Positions 14,124 through 21,470 of a stretch of 23,014 nucleotides of DNA are shown here, piece by piece. The position numbers and the translations under genes are program-made. Source of the stretch: an uncultured Catenibacterium sp. (GTDB taxonomy: Bacteria > Bacillota_I > Bacilli_A > Erysipelotrichales > Coprobacillaceae); the NCBI RefSeq assembly GCF_900540665.1, contig NZ_UQGV01000028.1, forward strand, positions 1 to 23,014, in the 5' to 3' direction. The notes under the pieces were generated by a model. It saw only the letters and a program-made list of their open reading frames with translations. It searched no databases and was not told the DNA's origin. Numbering within the stretch: the first letter of the stretch is position 1; each line of letters begins with the position of its first letter.

Positions 14124-16472
14124 CTACTCCTCACTTTCTCTTAGAGAATAAACAAATATATTAATAGCTGTCTTTAGTTCACGACAGTCTTTTTCATTTT
14201 GATACCACTTATACATATGATCTGAGAATTCTTTATATGCTTCTTTTTCAGCTGTAGTTGCTTTAGAATTAGGTTCCATTCTTGCAAGTAAGTAAACAAA
14301 TCTCGCAAAGTTAATTCCTTCATTTCTCTTTCTAATTAACTCTAATAAGTGATATAAGAACGCTTTTCCTCTTTCTGTATCAGACTTATCACCATTCATA
14401 GACTTTCCAAAGAACTGGTATAATACTGCATATTTCTCTTTAATAACTCTTTCTGTAAAGTCACCCCAGGTATATGTACCATCACTAATATGATCTTCTT
14501 CACCTTCTTTATGATCTTTACCATCTTCAAATAATGTGATTGAATTCTTACCTTCATGGCCTTTAGACTTATCTTCCATTTCTGCCACTTCATCTGCAAT
14601 AACACTAATTGGATAAGTAGATGTATATAAACCAATACCACCTGATATAGTAAGTGTATTTTCTGTATAAACCTTTAAAGAATCTTTAATATCAACAGCA
14701 AGTTCAATGACATCATTCCAGGCACCAACTATAAATAAGTCATCTCCACCTGAATAAACAATAGCTGCATGACGTGGATGGCCTTCTTCATGATCAATAT
14801 AATAAGACCCTTTCTCTAGAATACTCTTGATATGATATTTAAAGAATAAAGATAACTGTCTTGATAATGTAGCTGTACGAGAGAGTGTCATATACTTATC
14901 TGGAAAACCTGCCACAAAGGCATGTCCTAAGTTATCTACATCAGCTCTGAGTACTGCAATTCTCTTGATACCATTTGATTTTTCAGCTAACTTTACAAAT
15001 TCATCTTCAGAATGGTAATCCCCTACCCATAACTTAGTAGAAATACTTTTACCTGTATGAGGGTTATTCTTACAATAAGCTCTTACAAAAGAGTCATCAT
15101 TAACCATTCTTTCTTTTAAGGTTTCTTCACTATCAGATACAAGGTAATAGTCACCAGGTAATGGTAAACCTTGTTTCTTTTGTTGAGTAATAGAGAAGAA
15201 ATCCATATCCATTAGTTTCTTAGAGAACTTAATTAATGATTCACAAATAGAACATTCTCCATCCTCATTCACTTTACCTAGTCTCTTACATACTCTACAT
15301 TCTCTTTCATAGTCATCTGCCTGTATCTTGTTTAATGCGATGATTTCAGCCGCTGTATAACGATGAGATTTATTTAATGAAAGCTTTGTAGAAAGTTCTC
15401 TATAAAGTTCTGAATAAGAACCATTTGGTTCATTCTGTAAATCTTTACTACTACAAGGAACATAAGCACCTGCAATATATAAAGCTGTTTGGAAATGTTT
15501 TAAGAACCACTTATTCACATTCTTGATTTCTTCATCAAATATTGTTTGTGTTTCTTTTGTATTAGGCAGAATCATATAACAATGACCACCACCACTATAA
15601 ATAAGATTAGCACGTGAAAGATGAAGTTTATCTAATAGTGTATCAATAATATGTTCCATCATGATTTCTAGATAGAAAGAACGTGAGCGTAAAGATTTTA
15701 ATGCACTCTTAGTTGTAATAGTGTAAATAAACTTCTGTATTCCTGAGATATCTAAAGAAGCAAGTAAGAAGGCTTTCTTATCATAGAATAGAGACGCATT
15801 CTTATATAATTCTGTCTTATAATCTGTAATATTCTGTTCCTTTAAATAGGCATAAATAGCACTTGCGAATGCAGCTGTGAGCTTCACATGATCATAAAGT
15901 GATATATCAGCCACTTCTTTCTTAGATGTAGAAGAAGGGACAAATGATAAATTAGCTTCTAATACTTCTAATAATGAATTGATATAAGCATGATCTTTTA
16001 AATCTAATCCATTCAAGTTAGAAGATATATTACTCAGTATTTCACTGTATTGTGATGCATTGAATTCTGTTTTTGTATTGGTAGGATAGTTGATATTATC
16101 CTTTAAACTTCCTGCGTGATAGTATAGATTACCTTTATTCCCATTTAAGAGATTAAATACAGGTTGTAATGCAGTATGTATTTCAAATCCTTTGTCTTCT
16201 ATTTCTTTGTTTCTTCTATCTGCACCAGAAGCGATATTATCCGCAATATAAGTAATATAGGCAATAGAATCATCATCAATAGAAGATTGACGTAAAGCAT
16301 CAGCATGATGATATCTTACTGCATTCAAGATATCTTTATCATCTGTATAGTTCTTGAGATACTCATAACCACTTTGACTATGTTTACGACCATCCATTCC
16401 TTTTCTATAAACAACTTTACCTATATCATGAAGCAAGCTTCCTATGATGATTTTAGTTTCATGATCTGTCAT
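14124..16472 (-). CDS. cas10: type III-A large subunit Cas10/Csm1
   Basis: A 782-residue signature protein of type III systems. The N-terminal HD nuclease domain shows His15-Asp16 in GSLLHDIGKVVYRKG, His31 in KHSQSGYEYL and HH at about 55-56. The first palm has the degenerate GGGH loop (294-297). A zinc site Cys392/Cys395/Cys407/Cys410 lies in the linker. The second palm carries RADVDNLG (509-516) and the active GGDD loop YSGGDD (573-578). By family knowledge, target RNA binding triggers single-stranded DNA cutting by HD and cyclic oligoadenylate synthesis by GGDD. Both sites look intact, matching the presence of Csm6. The ATG overlaps the cas6 stop (ATGA). Confidence 0.97.
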   Translation of the reverse strand: MTDHETKIIIGSLLHDIGKVVYRKGMDGRKHSQSGYEYLKNYTDDKDILNAVRYHHADALRQSSIDDDSIAYITYIADNIASGADRRNKEIEDKGFEIHTALQPVFNLLNGNKGNLYYHAGSLKDNINYPTNTKTEFNASQYSEILSNISSNLNGLDLKDHAYINSLLEVLEANLSFVPSSTSKKEVADISLYDHVKLTAAFASAIYAYLKEQNITDYKTELYKNASLFYDKKAFLLASLDISGIQKFIYTITTKSALKSLRSRSFYLEIMMEHIIDTLLDKLHLSRANLIYSGGGHCYMILPNTKETQTIFDEEIKNVNKWFLKHFQTALYIAGAYVPCSSKDLQNEPNGSYSELYRELSTKLSLNKSHRYTAAEIIALNKIQADDYERECRVCKRLGKVNEDGECSICESLIKFSKKLMDMDFFSITQQKKQGLPLPGDYYLVSDSEETLKERMVNDDSFVRAYCKNNPHTGKSISTKLWVGDYHSEDEFVKLAEKSNGIKRIAVLRADVDNLGHAFVAGFPDKYMTLSRTATLSRQLSLFFKYHIKSILEKGSYYIDHEEGHPRHAAIVYSGGDDLFIVGAWNDVIELAVDIKDSLKVYTENTLTISGGIGLYTSTYPISVIADEVAEMEDKSKGHEGKNSITLFEDGKDHKEGEEDHISDGTYTWGDFTERVIKEKYAVLYQFFGKSMNGDKSDTERGKAFLYHLLELIRKRNEGINFARFVYLLARMEPNSKATTAEKEAYKEFSDHMYKWYQNEKDCRELKTAINIFVYSLRESEE

Positions 16473-17212
16473 TCATTATCCCTCCTTACGATTTGTATAG
16501 CACCCATTCCTAAACCTGTTTTAATACCTACTCCAGAATATTCTCCAAACTCTAAAAATAGTCTTATAAATTTTGCAGCTGTATCTGTACTTGTGATTTT
16601 AATGGTCATAGTACCAAAGAAAGAAGGAATCTTTACTCCCTGTAGTGGGAATAAATAAGAGCGGAGATTATATTTTACTATCTCACTTCCTTCTACAAGC
16701 ATATCTAATGTATCTTCATCAAACATACTGGCTTCTTTTAATACAGAATCATATTTATTCATTAAACTCTGATAAATTAAGCGTAAATCAGGATAATTGA
16801 TATATCTGCCATAACTTTTAAAAGACATAGGTGTGAGTATTCTTATTTCTAAATATCTTTCTGCAGGTTTATTGTAGAAGTGATCCATTAATTGTTCCTG
16901 GGATACCATCTTTAACTGTTTAGAAACAAATGAAATGGGTTCTTTTTCTTTGTTTAAAGTAATCTGTTGGATAGAATCATCCAGTATTGGATTCATCATA
17001 TAGTGTGATGAATCATCATCACATGTACATATTGTCCAATATACTTTGTCTTTGTCTTTATAAACATACTGGCTATAAGGATGTCTATTCTGTTGATGAA
17101 GAATAGATACATAGTCTGTATCCATTAATTCAAATAGTGCTCCTTGAAAACAAGAAGATTTTCTAAAGTCAATTTTGTCTGTATCCAGTTCTATTTTAAG
17201 TTTCTTATACAT
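16469..17212 (-). CDS. cas6: crRNA-processing endoribonuclease Cas6
   Basis: A 247-residue protein with the C-terminal glycine-rich loop of Cas6, FGEYSGVGIKTGLGMGAIQI (about 222-241), and a RAMP-like arrangement. Histidines at 39 and 44 (ILHQQNRHPYSQ) are candidates for the general catalytic residue. Cas6 cuts the repeat to leave the 8-nt tag ACGGAAAC on crRNAs. It is the first gene of the operon, with GGAGG seven to eight bases before the ATG and an extended -10 about 35 bp upstream. Its stop overlaps the cas10 start. The N-terminal part is divergent, as usual for the family. Confidence 0.88.
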   Translation of the reverse strand: MYKKLKIELDTDKIDFRKSSCFQGALFELMDTDYVSILHQQNRHPYSQYVYKDKDKVYWTICTCDDDSSHYMMNPILDDSIQQITLNKEKEPISFVSKQLKMVSQEQLMDHFYNKPAERYLEIRILTPMSFKSYGRYINYPDLRLIYQSLMNKYDSVLKEASMFDEDTLDMLVEGSEIVKYNLRSYLFPLQGVKIPSFFGTMTIKITSTDTAAKFIRLFLEFGEYSGVGIKTGLGMGAIQIVRRDNE

Positions 17213-17247
17213 CAGGCGCCCTCCTCAATAATGTATACGCTTACTAT

Positions 17248-17256
17248 ATTATAACA
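17248..17256 (-). promoter_or_regulatory. cas operon extended -10 promoter
   Basis: On the minus strand TG-T-TATAAT lies about 35 bp upstream of cas6, with no recognisable -35. The same ATGTTATAAT string occurs in murR copy B. Transcription would start near 17240 and run through csm6 to the terminator at 8211. Confidence 0.6.
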
Positions 17257-17570
17257 TAATATCTATTGTTTCCTTTCATCCACCATCCGATAATTGTAAG
17301 TTTTATTGTTTAAATGAGATGAATATTTTATCGAATAGTTTATTATATAGTATTTTGTTTCGTTTTCAAATAGTTATTTAGAATTTAATAAAAATAGGGA
17401 ATAAAAATACTCCTTTACAGTATGAGTAAAGGAGTAAATTAGAATATCAGATAAAGTATGTGATAAAGACACAATTAGAGAATAATTAAGAAAACTAATA
17501 TAAACTCAAACAATGTTATGAGATGTTTAAGTACTTTATAGGTTATTGAACATTATCAGATTATCAAATA
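17257..17570. other. AT-rich intergenic stretch between the cas promoter and array 2
   Basis: There is no gene here. It holds the terminator at 17408-17436 and otherwise only AT-rich sequence with no repeat-like units that I can support. GTTTCC near 17270 matches the first bases of the CRISPR repeat but the rest does not. Confidence 0.6.
17408..17436 (-). terminator. terminator downstream of array 2
   Basis: Perfect 11-bp arms TACTCCTTTAC and GTAAAGGAGTA around a 7-nt loop, followed on the minus strand by TTTTTATT. It should stop array 2 transcripts before the cas promoter. Confidence 0.8.
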
Positions 17571-17594
17571 AAAACATCCTCTAGGGGATGTTTT
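17571..17594 (-). terminator. border hairpin/terminator at the trailer end of array 2
   Basis: Arms AAAACATCC and GGATGTTTT (9 bp) with a 6-nt loop; on the minus strand TTTTTATTT follows. It abuts the degenerate last repeat of array 2 (17597) and shares AAAACATCCTCT and AGGGGAT with the repeat-like hairpin at 5823-5859. Confidence 0.65.
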
Positions 17595-17596
17595 CT

Positions 17597-19315
17597 TTAT
17601 GTGCCCCCTAAAGGGGTTAACTATTATGAATAAAGCAATAAAACAGCTAACAGAGATTTCTTTATTCGTTTCCGTCCCCAACAGGGGTTAACTATTATGA
17701 ATCGTTTGTATTAACTTTTGACGGAGCTGATCAGAATTTTGTTTCCGTCCCCAACAGGGGTTAACTATTATGAATAGTACAGTGTTTAAACGTCACAAGC
17801 GTTGTAGATGGTTTCCGTCCCCAACAGGGGTTAACTATTATGAATAAAAGAAATTTTAGAAAGATGTTTTGAAAGCAATGTTTCCGTCCCCAACAGGGGT
17901 CAACTATTATGAATTCAATTTGGAAATAAACTTATAAACGATATAATAAGGGGTTTCCGTCCCCAACAGGGGTTAACTATTATGAATTTATGTATGAAAG
18001 AATTAATAACGAGAATATTCCATTCAGAGTGTTTCCGTCCCTAACAGGGGTTAACTATTATGAATAAAATCGCTGAAAATGTACGTTCTACATTTAAGGG
18101 TTTCCGTCCCCAACAGGGGGTTAACTATTATGAATAAAAATCATCAAAAGGATAGAAGTATATGAAAAATGTTTCCGTCCCCAACAGGGGTTAACTATTA
18201 TGAATGTTAGACAGAAAGACACTAACCTAACTACCCTTAAGTTTCCGTCCCCAACAGGGGTTAACTATTATGAATATTTTCCCCATAACCGCTAGACTCA
18301 AAATTTATATGACTGTTTCCGTCCCCAACAGGGGTTAACTATTATGAATATTGAACAGTACGAATTGGATGTTTCAAAAAGAAAGGAAAAGTTTCCGTCC
18401 CCAACAGGGGTTAACTATTATGAATTGTAAGCAATGAAGCGCTAGAATTAAAAGGAATGGAGTTTCCGTCCCCAACAGGGGTTAACTATTATGAAAAATG
18501 TATAGTAACTTCAACGGTCAAATAAATTTATATGGTTTCCGTCCCCAACAGGGGTTAACTATTATGAATAAGAATGGGAAAAAACTCATGGAAGATTTCT
18601 ACAATGGGTTTCCGTCCCCAACAGGGGTTAACTATTATGAATAAACACTGCCATGTTGCTAGATGTTGTAAAAGATCTTGTTTCCGTCCCCAACAGGGGT
18701 TAACTATTATGAATTGGCATAATGAAGACTATGCAAGAAGTAGAAGAGTGTTTCCGTCCCCAACAGGGGTTAACTATTATGAATAAAACAGCTAAAATTG
18801 AATGTTATATCACGGAAGAGTGTTTCCGTCCCCAACAGGGGTTAACTATTATGAATTTAAAATTTTCTTGACATTCTCATACATACAAGTGTATGATCAA
18901 GTTTCCGTCCCCAACAGGGGTTAACTATTATGAATTTATTAAATCGCCTTACAATTGAATAGCACTAGTCAATGAGTTATAAGTTTCCGTCCCCAACAGG
19001 GGTTAACTATTATGAATCGGAAAATGAGAACATTTGAAAGTGAAAAAACACTAGAGTTTCCGTCCCCAACAGGGGTTAACTATTATGAATATTAATTGGA
19101 GGAACAGAAAATGAAAAGAAAAGTAAATAGTTTCCGTCCCCAACAGGGGTTAACTATTATGAATATTGACCTTGATTCATATAATGAATGGTTATTAGAA
19201 AATAAAGTTTCCGTCCCCAACAGGGGTTAACTATTATGAATTAGAGGTAATTAAGATGAGTGTTGCAACAGAATTAGAATGTTTCCGTCCCCAACAGGGG
19301 TTAACTATTATGAAT
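17597..19315 (-). CRISPR. CRISPR array 2 (type III-A), 24 repeats, 23 spacers
   Basis: Same 35-bp repeat and orientation as array 1. Starts: 17597 (degenerate first half), 17668, 17741, 17811, 17880, 17953, 18031, 18100, 18171, 18241, 18315, 18391, 18462, 18535, 18608, 18680, 18750, 18822, 18901, 18983, 19056, 19130, 19207, 19281. Spacers are 34-47 bp. Variants are 17880 (GGGGTCAAC), 18031 (CCCTAACAGG), 18100 (an extra G, 36 bp) and 18462 (last base A). All variants lie in the left, older half, and the ten repeats nearest the leader are identical. It is transcribed leftward from the leader at 19316-19457. The newest spacer is 19242-19280. Confidence 0.98.
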
Positions 19316-19457
19316 CCTTATCTATAAAGCCCTGATAAACACTACTTAAAATAACCAAAATGCGTGGCAAAACTACTTTTAGCAATCATAACCATAGAAT
19401 CTCCTACAAAACATCAATTATTTCTAGTATTTATCAATAGCGTGGCAAAAAGTATAA
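19316..19457 (-). promoter_or_regulatory. leader of CRISPR array 2
   Basis: Near-identical to the array 1 leader, including CTGATAAACACTACTTAAAA next to the repeat and CGTGGCAAAA at 19363-19372 and 19441-19450, again 78 bp apart. The similarity continues through the terminator hairpin and about 20 bp beyond it, ending with the csm6-type tail. No cas gene adjoins this leader. Confidence 0.85.
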
Positions 19458-19493
19458 ATAAGAGTGTTCTTACATCATTAAGAACACTCTTAT
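19458..19493 (-). terminator. terminator right of array 2 leader (copy of the csm6 terminator)
   Basis: 15-bp arms ATAAGAGTGTTCTTA and TAAGAACACTCTTAT around a 6-nt loop, followed on the minus strand by TTTATACTTTTT. It is homologous to 8211-8247. Here it would end the transcript of the unknown gene at 19576-20550. Confidence 0.8.
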
Positions 19494-19497
19494 CATA

Positions 19498-19521
19498 CTT
19501 TAGTTAATCAATTCTTTCAAT
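19498..19521 (-). pseudogene. csm6: orphan csm6 3' tail beside array 2
   Basis: On the minus strand ATTGAAAGAATTGATTAA encodes Ile-Glu-Arg-Ile-Asp-stop, identical to the end of csm6 at 8257-8274, in the same position relative to the terminator and leader. Upstream of it the match ends. It marks either the edge of a leader duplication or the remains of a second csm6-like gene. Confidence 0.6.
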
Positions 19522-19575
19522 ACCAACATCAAATGTTCAACCAATAAACATTCACTAATCATTAAGTAAGTACTA

Positions 19576-20550
19576 TTAGAAGACTATTTCATATTTCAAA
19601 ATGCTTTTTTCTTCATTTTGTACTTCAGTTAATACAGTTGTATTCCCAACTACCTTCAAATTTTTCAATATCATATCAAGTTTGATTGCATCAGATTCTT
19701 TCAATCCTGATGTACTGCTTAATTTGATACTTAACTTCTGATAGTTTATAGGTCCTTCAGTAGCCATGCGCATTTCTATAAGGCCCTGAACAGTAGGATC
19801 ATGCTCTAAATATCTTACGCTAGGCTTCACAGGATTATGTCCAGGAAATCTCATTTCAGCTGCAATATCCATTCTATCATACTCTTTCTTTGTTTTTTCA
19901 ACTCGTGCTGATCCTTTCCCTTTTTTATTAACACTACCTTTTCCATTTACATTATTCTTAATGAGTGAAGATTTTTCTCTCAAATATGTGACTCTAAAAT
20001 ACTTTGCACCTAAATCCTGAGCAATCTTCTGTAATTCCCTAATACGCACCTGCTTCAATCGTTCAAAATATTCATCTAACACAATATACTTATTGCTATC
20101 CGTAGGATCTACATAATAGAAATTCACTTCATCATTAGGATAGAAACTTAAACCAAACTTACTGACTGAGTCCTTAAAGATATTCATCCATTTCTCACCT
20201 TTACATGTATCCCAATATCCAATAGAGCCTTTACATACAGCAATTTTAAATTTATCTTCTCTTTCTACAATTCTAATAAGTCTTGAATATCTCGCTCTTC
20301 TTAAGTCTTCAAAAAAGATTGGTTTCAATCTATTTAAATCCCATTGACGTTTACTTTCTTCGATTGTCTTTGCCAAACTCTGAGCTACATCTGACGCAGT
20401 ATCTCCTAATTCTTTTGCTTTGCCTGCTGCAACATCGCCTAGTTCCTTAGCACGCTTATCTAACTCTGCATCATCAACTGCTTTAACTACTTTCTCTCTT
20501 GCTTCATCAATACCATCTTTTACACCATCTATTATTTCATTGAATTTCAT
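19576..20550 (-). CDS. protein of unknown function with amphipathic helical N-terminus
   Basis: A 324-residue protein I do not recognise. Residues 1-70 are Ala/Lys/Asp/Glu-rich and read as one long amphipathic helix with an internal repeat, AKELGDVAAGKAKELGD. Such stretches bind membranes or form coiled coils. A mixed alpha/beta region follows (about 70-200) with NFYYVDPTDSNKYIVLDEYF and QKIAQDLGAKYFRVTYL. Next is a basic Gly/Lys/Asn linker (about 203-222), then a C-terminal region ending LTEVQNEEKSILKYEIVF. There is no signal peptide or transmembrane helix. GGAGG lies nine bases before the ATG. It is co-transcribed with the MerR-type gene 13 bp upstream and is presumably its target. Its place beside a CRISPR array makes a stress or defence role possible, but this is only an inference. 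Confidence 0.75.
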   Translation of the reverse strand: MKFNEIIDGVKDGIDEAREKVVKAVDDAELDKRAKELGDVAAGKAKELGDTASDVAQSLAKTIEESKRQWDLNRLKPIFFEDLRRARYSRLIRIVEREDKFKIAVCKGSIGYWDTCKGEKWMNIFKDSVSKFGLSFYPNDEVNFYYVDPTDSNKYIVLDEYFERLKQVRIRELQKIAQDLGAKYFRVTYLREKSSLIKNNVNGKGSVNKKGKGSARVEKTKKEYDRMDIAAEMRFPGHNPVKPSVRYLEHDPTVQGLIEMRMATEGPINYQKLSIKLSSTSGLKESDAIKLDMILKNLKVVGNTTVLTEVQNEEKSILKYEIVF

Positions 20551-20563
20551 AAGTTCTTCCCTC

Positions 20564-20953
20564 CTACATACCCTTTTCTTTTCTTATTTGCTTTATTTGA
20601 TCTTTATATGTTTGATTATTCTTTTCACTCTTCACCGGAATAGAATATCTCTGTATATATTCTATCACTTTCTTTTGTGCCTCTAATACTTGAATCGTAT
20701 GATTGATTTTATTTACTTTCTCTTCTATTACTGTTTCCTGTTTCACTCCTTCTAAAATCTGTTTAATTTCCTTTAAATCAAACCCCATTTCCTTATACCA
20801 TAAGACTTCCCATAATCTTTCCATTGTCTCATCATCATAAAGTCGATAATTATTCTTAGAGCGCTTAACAGGTAATATCCCTTCATCATCATAATATTGT
20901 AATGTACGCTTACTGACTCCTGATAACTTACTTACTTCATCAATCTTCCACAC
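20564..20953 (-). CDS. MerR-family transcriptional regulator
   Basis: A 129-residue regulator with the MerR winged helix-turn-helix: WKIDEVSKLSGVSKRTLQYY then DDEGILPVKRSKNNYRLYDD and KEMGFDLKEIKQIL, followed by a dimer-forming coiled coil (about 75-105) and a short basic tail. There is no cysteine-rich or large ligand-binding C-terminal domain, so the signal is unknown. I place the start at the GTG at 20953 because GAGGA lies ten bases upstream, and because the in-frame TTG at 21007 falls inside the -35 box of the promoter. It is the first gene of an operon with the unknown gene 19576-20550. Confidence 0.85.
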   Translation of the reverse strand: MWKIDEVSKLSGVSKRTLQYYDDEGILPVKRSKNNYRLYDDETMERLWEVLWYKEMGFDLKEIKQILEGVKQETVIEEKVNKINHTIQVLEAQKKVIEYIQRYSIPVKSEKNNQTYKDQIKQIRKEKGM

Positions 20954-20976
20954 ATTATTTACATCCTCGTAACTTG

Positions 20977-21007
20977 AGAATACGCTATCACGTAAACGTG
21001 ATAGCAA
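20977..21007 (-). promoter_or_regulatory. MerR-type autoregulated promoter with 19-bp spacer
   Basis: On the minus strand -35 TTGCTA (21002-21007) and -10 TATTCT (20977-20982) are separated by exactly 19 bp. A perfect 9-bp inverted repeat, GCTATCACG-TAAA-CGTGATAGC (20984-21005), fills the spacer. A long spacer containing a palindrome is the hallmark of promoters that MerR proteins activate by twisting the DNA. Confidence 0.85.
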
Positions 21008-21137
21008 TACCCACCCACGAATCTCCTTTCCATTAAAGAAGATGTAAAATTCGCGTACTAAAAGATGATGTTCATATCATCACCAATGCTTTTATATCTG
21101 TTTTATAAGTTGTATGATTAATGAAGAGGTGATGCCA

Positions 21138-21470
21138 ATGAAACATATTCATGATAAGTTAGTCAGAGATCGTATTCCTGAGATCATAGAGAATGATCAT
21201 AAGACTTGTGCAACAAGAATACTCAATGATGATGAATATCTTGCATGCTTAAAAAGTAAATTATTAGAAGAGTGTCATGAGGTAATAGAAGCTGAAGGTG
21301 AAGATATTAAGAAAGAGATAGCAGATGTATTAGAAGTGTTAGAGGCATTAGAAAATACACTTCATATAGATCATCAAGAAATAATGTCTATCAAAGAAAA
21401 AAAAGCACACAATAATGGTGCCTTTGACAAGAAAATCTATCTAGAATATGTAGAGGATTCAAATGAATAA
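21138..21470 (+). CDS. MazG-like nucleoside triphosphate pyrophosphohydrolase
   Basis: A 110-residue all-alpha pyrophosphohydrolase of the type beginning HDKLVRDRIPEII (residues 4-16). The metal-binding pattern ExxE...ExxD is visible as LLEECHEVIEAEGEDIKKEI followed by ADVLEVLEAL (about 42-71), and KAHNNGAFDKKIYLEYV is the typical C-terminus. Members hydrolyse NTPs or related nucleotides, either as house-cleaning enzymes or in defence. I start it at the ATG at 21138, eight bases after GAGG, rather than at upstream in-frame ATGs that overlap the ribosome binding site. Its stop overlaps the HNH gene start (ATGAATAA, 21463-21470), so the two are translationally coupled. Confidence 0.85.
   Translation: MKHIHDKLVRDRIPEIIENDHKTCATRILNDDEYLACLKSKLLEECHEVIEAEGEDIKKEIADVLEVLEALENTLHIDHQEIMSIKEKKAHNNGAFDKKIYLEYVEDSNE

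Noticed and set aside
17266..17300. Possible degenerate CRISPR repeat beginning GTTTCC upstream of cas6
   Set aside because: Only the first six bases agree; the CCCC/GGGG stem and the TATTATGAAT end are missing.
20954..21007. Longer MerR protein starting with TTG at 21007
   Set aside because: That codon is part of the -35 box and the region holds the promoter palindrome. GTG at 20953 has GAGGA at good spacing.
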